DNA from: Oscillospiraceae bacterium
GTDB lineage: Bacteria > Bacillota > Clostridia > Saccharofermentanales > Saccharofermentanaceae
Direction: 5' to 3'
NCBI GenBank assembly: GCA_902782985.1
Contig: CACZPC010000262.1
Coordinates: 1-8,361, forward strand
Length of the DNA: 8,361 bases
Positions 7,290 through 8,361 of this stretch are shown one piece after another. The translations under genes and the position numbers were made by a program. The notes beneath the pieces were generated by a model. That model worked only from the letters and a program-made list of their open reading frames with translations. It was not told the origin of the DNA and ran no database searches. The first letter of the stretch is position 1; every line of letters starts with the position of its first letter.

Positions 7290-7778
7290 TTGACCACATA
7301 TCTGTTCCCGGGAAGTTTTGACCCGTTTACCAGGGGGCACCGAGATATAGCGAGACGCGCATCCAAGGTGTGTGATAAACTATATGTGGTAGTCATGCAT
7401 AATGACGCCAAGAAGCACTTCTTCACATCCGAAGAACGGGTATTCATGGCAAGAGAATCCCTTAAAGAGTATCCCAACATTGAAGTGATCTGTTCTGACG
7501 GACTGCTTGTAGATGTATTCAAGGAGAAGCAGTGCGATGCAGTAGTCAGGGGTATCAGATCCGAGACGGATTTCAGATATGAAGCGGAGATGGCACTTGC
7601 CAACCGACTCCTTTATTCCGATTACGAGGTCGTATTACTTCCCTGCAGAGATGACTTGTCGCTTATAAGCTCAAGCATCGTAAAGGAAGTCGGGTACTAC
7701 GGAGGAGATATTTCGAAGATGGTACCTGCCGAGATCGTCGGCTTTGTATCGGAGAAATTAAAGAAAGGCAGGAATTAA
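7290..7778 (+). CDS. coaD: Phosphopantetheine adenylyltransferase (CoaD)
   Basis: Penultimate enzyme of coenzyme A synthesis: transfers AMP from ATP to 4'-phosphopantetheine to give dephospho-CoA. The 162-residue product matches the family (about 160). It has the nucleotidyltransferase motif PGSFDPFTRGH with the T-x-G-H element at residues 14-17, the substrate and ATP-binding block VRGIRSETDFRYEAEMALANRLL, and ISSSIVKEVGYYGGD near the end, equivalent to the conserved ISSS-x-VKE segment. Start is TTG with a strong GGAGG site; the gap after rsmD is 16 bases. The next gene begins two bases after the stop. The second position of the catalytic motif (Arg in TRGH) is variable in the family, so this is not a defect. 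Confidence 0.96.
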   Translation: MTTYLFPGSFDPFTRGHRDIARRASKVCDKLYVVVMHNDAKKHFFTSEERVFMARESLKEYPNIEVICSDGLLVDVFKEKQCDAVVRGIRSETDFRYEAEMALANRLLYSDYEVVLLPCRDDLSLISSSIVKEVGYYGGDISKMVPAEIVGFVSEKLKKGRN

Positions 7779-7780
7779 CT

Positions 7781-8302
7781 ATGGATAACGTTAATTATCA
7801 ACCCAATCAGGGGGCACCTGTTTCACAGCCTCGCCAGCCGGAGAGATATGATCCAATCAGACATATCGATGAGCTTATCGAGATCTTGAGAGAGGCGAGC
7901 GGAGTTCCTTTCACGGATAAGTGTTCTGTAGACAGAGGTGAGATGATCTCTTCTCTTGAAGAACTCAAGAACAGACTTCCTGCATCGGTCGCTCAGTCAA
8001 ATGATATCGTTATGAGAGCTCAGGAGATCATCGGAACGGCACGAGAGAAGAATAAGAAGATCGTCGACGATGCAAATCGTATGTACGCATCCAAGGTAAA
8101 TGATCATGAGATCACAAGAGGAGCAAGAGATGAAGCCGAGAATATCATCACTGCAGCTGAAGCTCAGGCAGATGACCTCAGAAAGCAGGCTCATATCTAT
8201 GTTAAGCAACTCCTTCAGAATGCTAATATCACATTAAGTGAGAGCATCGCAAAGATTCAGACTAATTTGTCAGAAATTGACACGACCATCGATTCGATGT
8301 AA
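7781..8302 (+). CDS. Coiled-coil protein of unknown function (F/V-type ATPase stalk-like)
   Basis: A 173-residue soluble protein with no signal peptide or membrane segment. The first 25 residues are Pro/Gln-rich and probably disordered. A short helix follows (HIDELIEILREASGVPF), then a DRGEMISSLEELKNRLP segment, then a long, highly charged Ala/Glu/Lys/Gln-rich helix (about 70-170) of coiled-coil character. From memory, Lachnospiraceae and other Clostridia carry a similar small gene beside coaD, often labelled 'ATPase' from weak similarity to F0 subunit B or V-type subunit H stalks; DivIVA-like proteins are another weak match. There is no Walker motif, so an ATPase activity is not supported. 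It starts two bases after coaD, with AGGCAGGAA ahead of the ATG, and is the last gene before a probable terminator. The link to CoA synthesis may be only transcriptional; a scaffold or division-associated role is conceivable but unproven. Confidence 0.85.
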   Translation: MDNVNYQPNQGAPVSQPRQPERYDPIRHIDELIEILREASGVPFTDKCSVDRGEMISSLEELKNRLPASVAQSNDIVMRAQEIIGTAREKNKKIVDDANRMYASKVNDHEITRGARDEAENIITAAEAQADDLRKQAHIYVKQLLQNANITLSESIAKIQTNLSEIDTTIDSM

Positions 8303-8333
8303 TCGAGACACTTTACTGACATAACCGCGTGAA

Positions 8334-8361
8334 CACCCCGGCTGCCCCATCGGCCGGGGTG
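8334..8361 (+). terminator. Probable intrinsic terminator hairpin, cut by window end
   Basis: The arms 8334-8344 and 8351-8361 pair over 11 base pairs (one T-G wobble), with nine perfect GC-rich outer pairs and a six-base loop (ccccat). It lies 31 bases after the last stop codon, where the operon should end. The T-run that would confirm it falls outside the window, so an attenuator or other structured element cannot be excluded. Confidence 0.65.

Noticed and set aside
8289..8306. Inverted repeat tcgatt/aatcga spanning the last stop codon
   Set aside because: Only six weak pairs with no T-run; the stronger hairpin 28 bases further on is the better terminator.

Overview
The window is a dense run of nine genes, all on the + strand, from a Bacillota bacterium. 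Class Clostridia is the best guess, based on the order rsmD-coaD-coiled-coil protein, NrdR next to FtsZ, the style of the two-component proteins, AGA-rich arginine usage and strong Shine-Dalgarno sites. The genus cannot be fixed from the sequence. Nothing in it looks foreign: there are no insertion sequences, phage genes, tRNAs or CRISPR repeats.

Layout: 1-1170 is the 3' part of ftsZ, with its N-terminus outside the window. It has a long Pro/Ala/Gln-rich tail and an unusual C-terminal peptide. nrdR follows (1210-1662). Next is a two-component pair: an OmpR-type response regulator (1680-2408) and a membrane histidine kinase (2405-3895), overlapping by ATGA. Then come a DNA-maintenance pair, nth (3902-4537, TTG start) and recG (4537-6702, stop and start sharing one base), then rsmD (6704-7273), coaD (7290-7778, TTG start) and a small coiled-coil protein (7781-8302). 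A GC-rich hairpin at 8334-8361 abuts the window edge and is probably the terminator of the run.

Gaps are 1-39 bases and two junctions overlap, so most or all of the region from nrdR to the hairpin could be one transcript, possibly continuing from ftsZ. No convincing internal promoter or terminator was seen. The functions are mixed housekeeping: division (FtsZ), dNTP supply control (NrdR), signalling, base-excision repair (Nth), fork and recombination repair (RecG), rRNA methylation (RsmD) and coenzyme A synthesis (CoaD).

I see no clearly undescribed multi-gene system. The points most worth a second look are the FtsZ tail, where an aromatic motif like the C-terminal end also occurs internally about 90 residues upstream; an acidic insertion in RecG; a long HAMP connector in the kinase; and the uncharacterised coiled-coil protein that ends the run.
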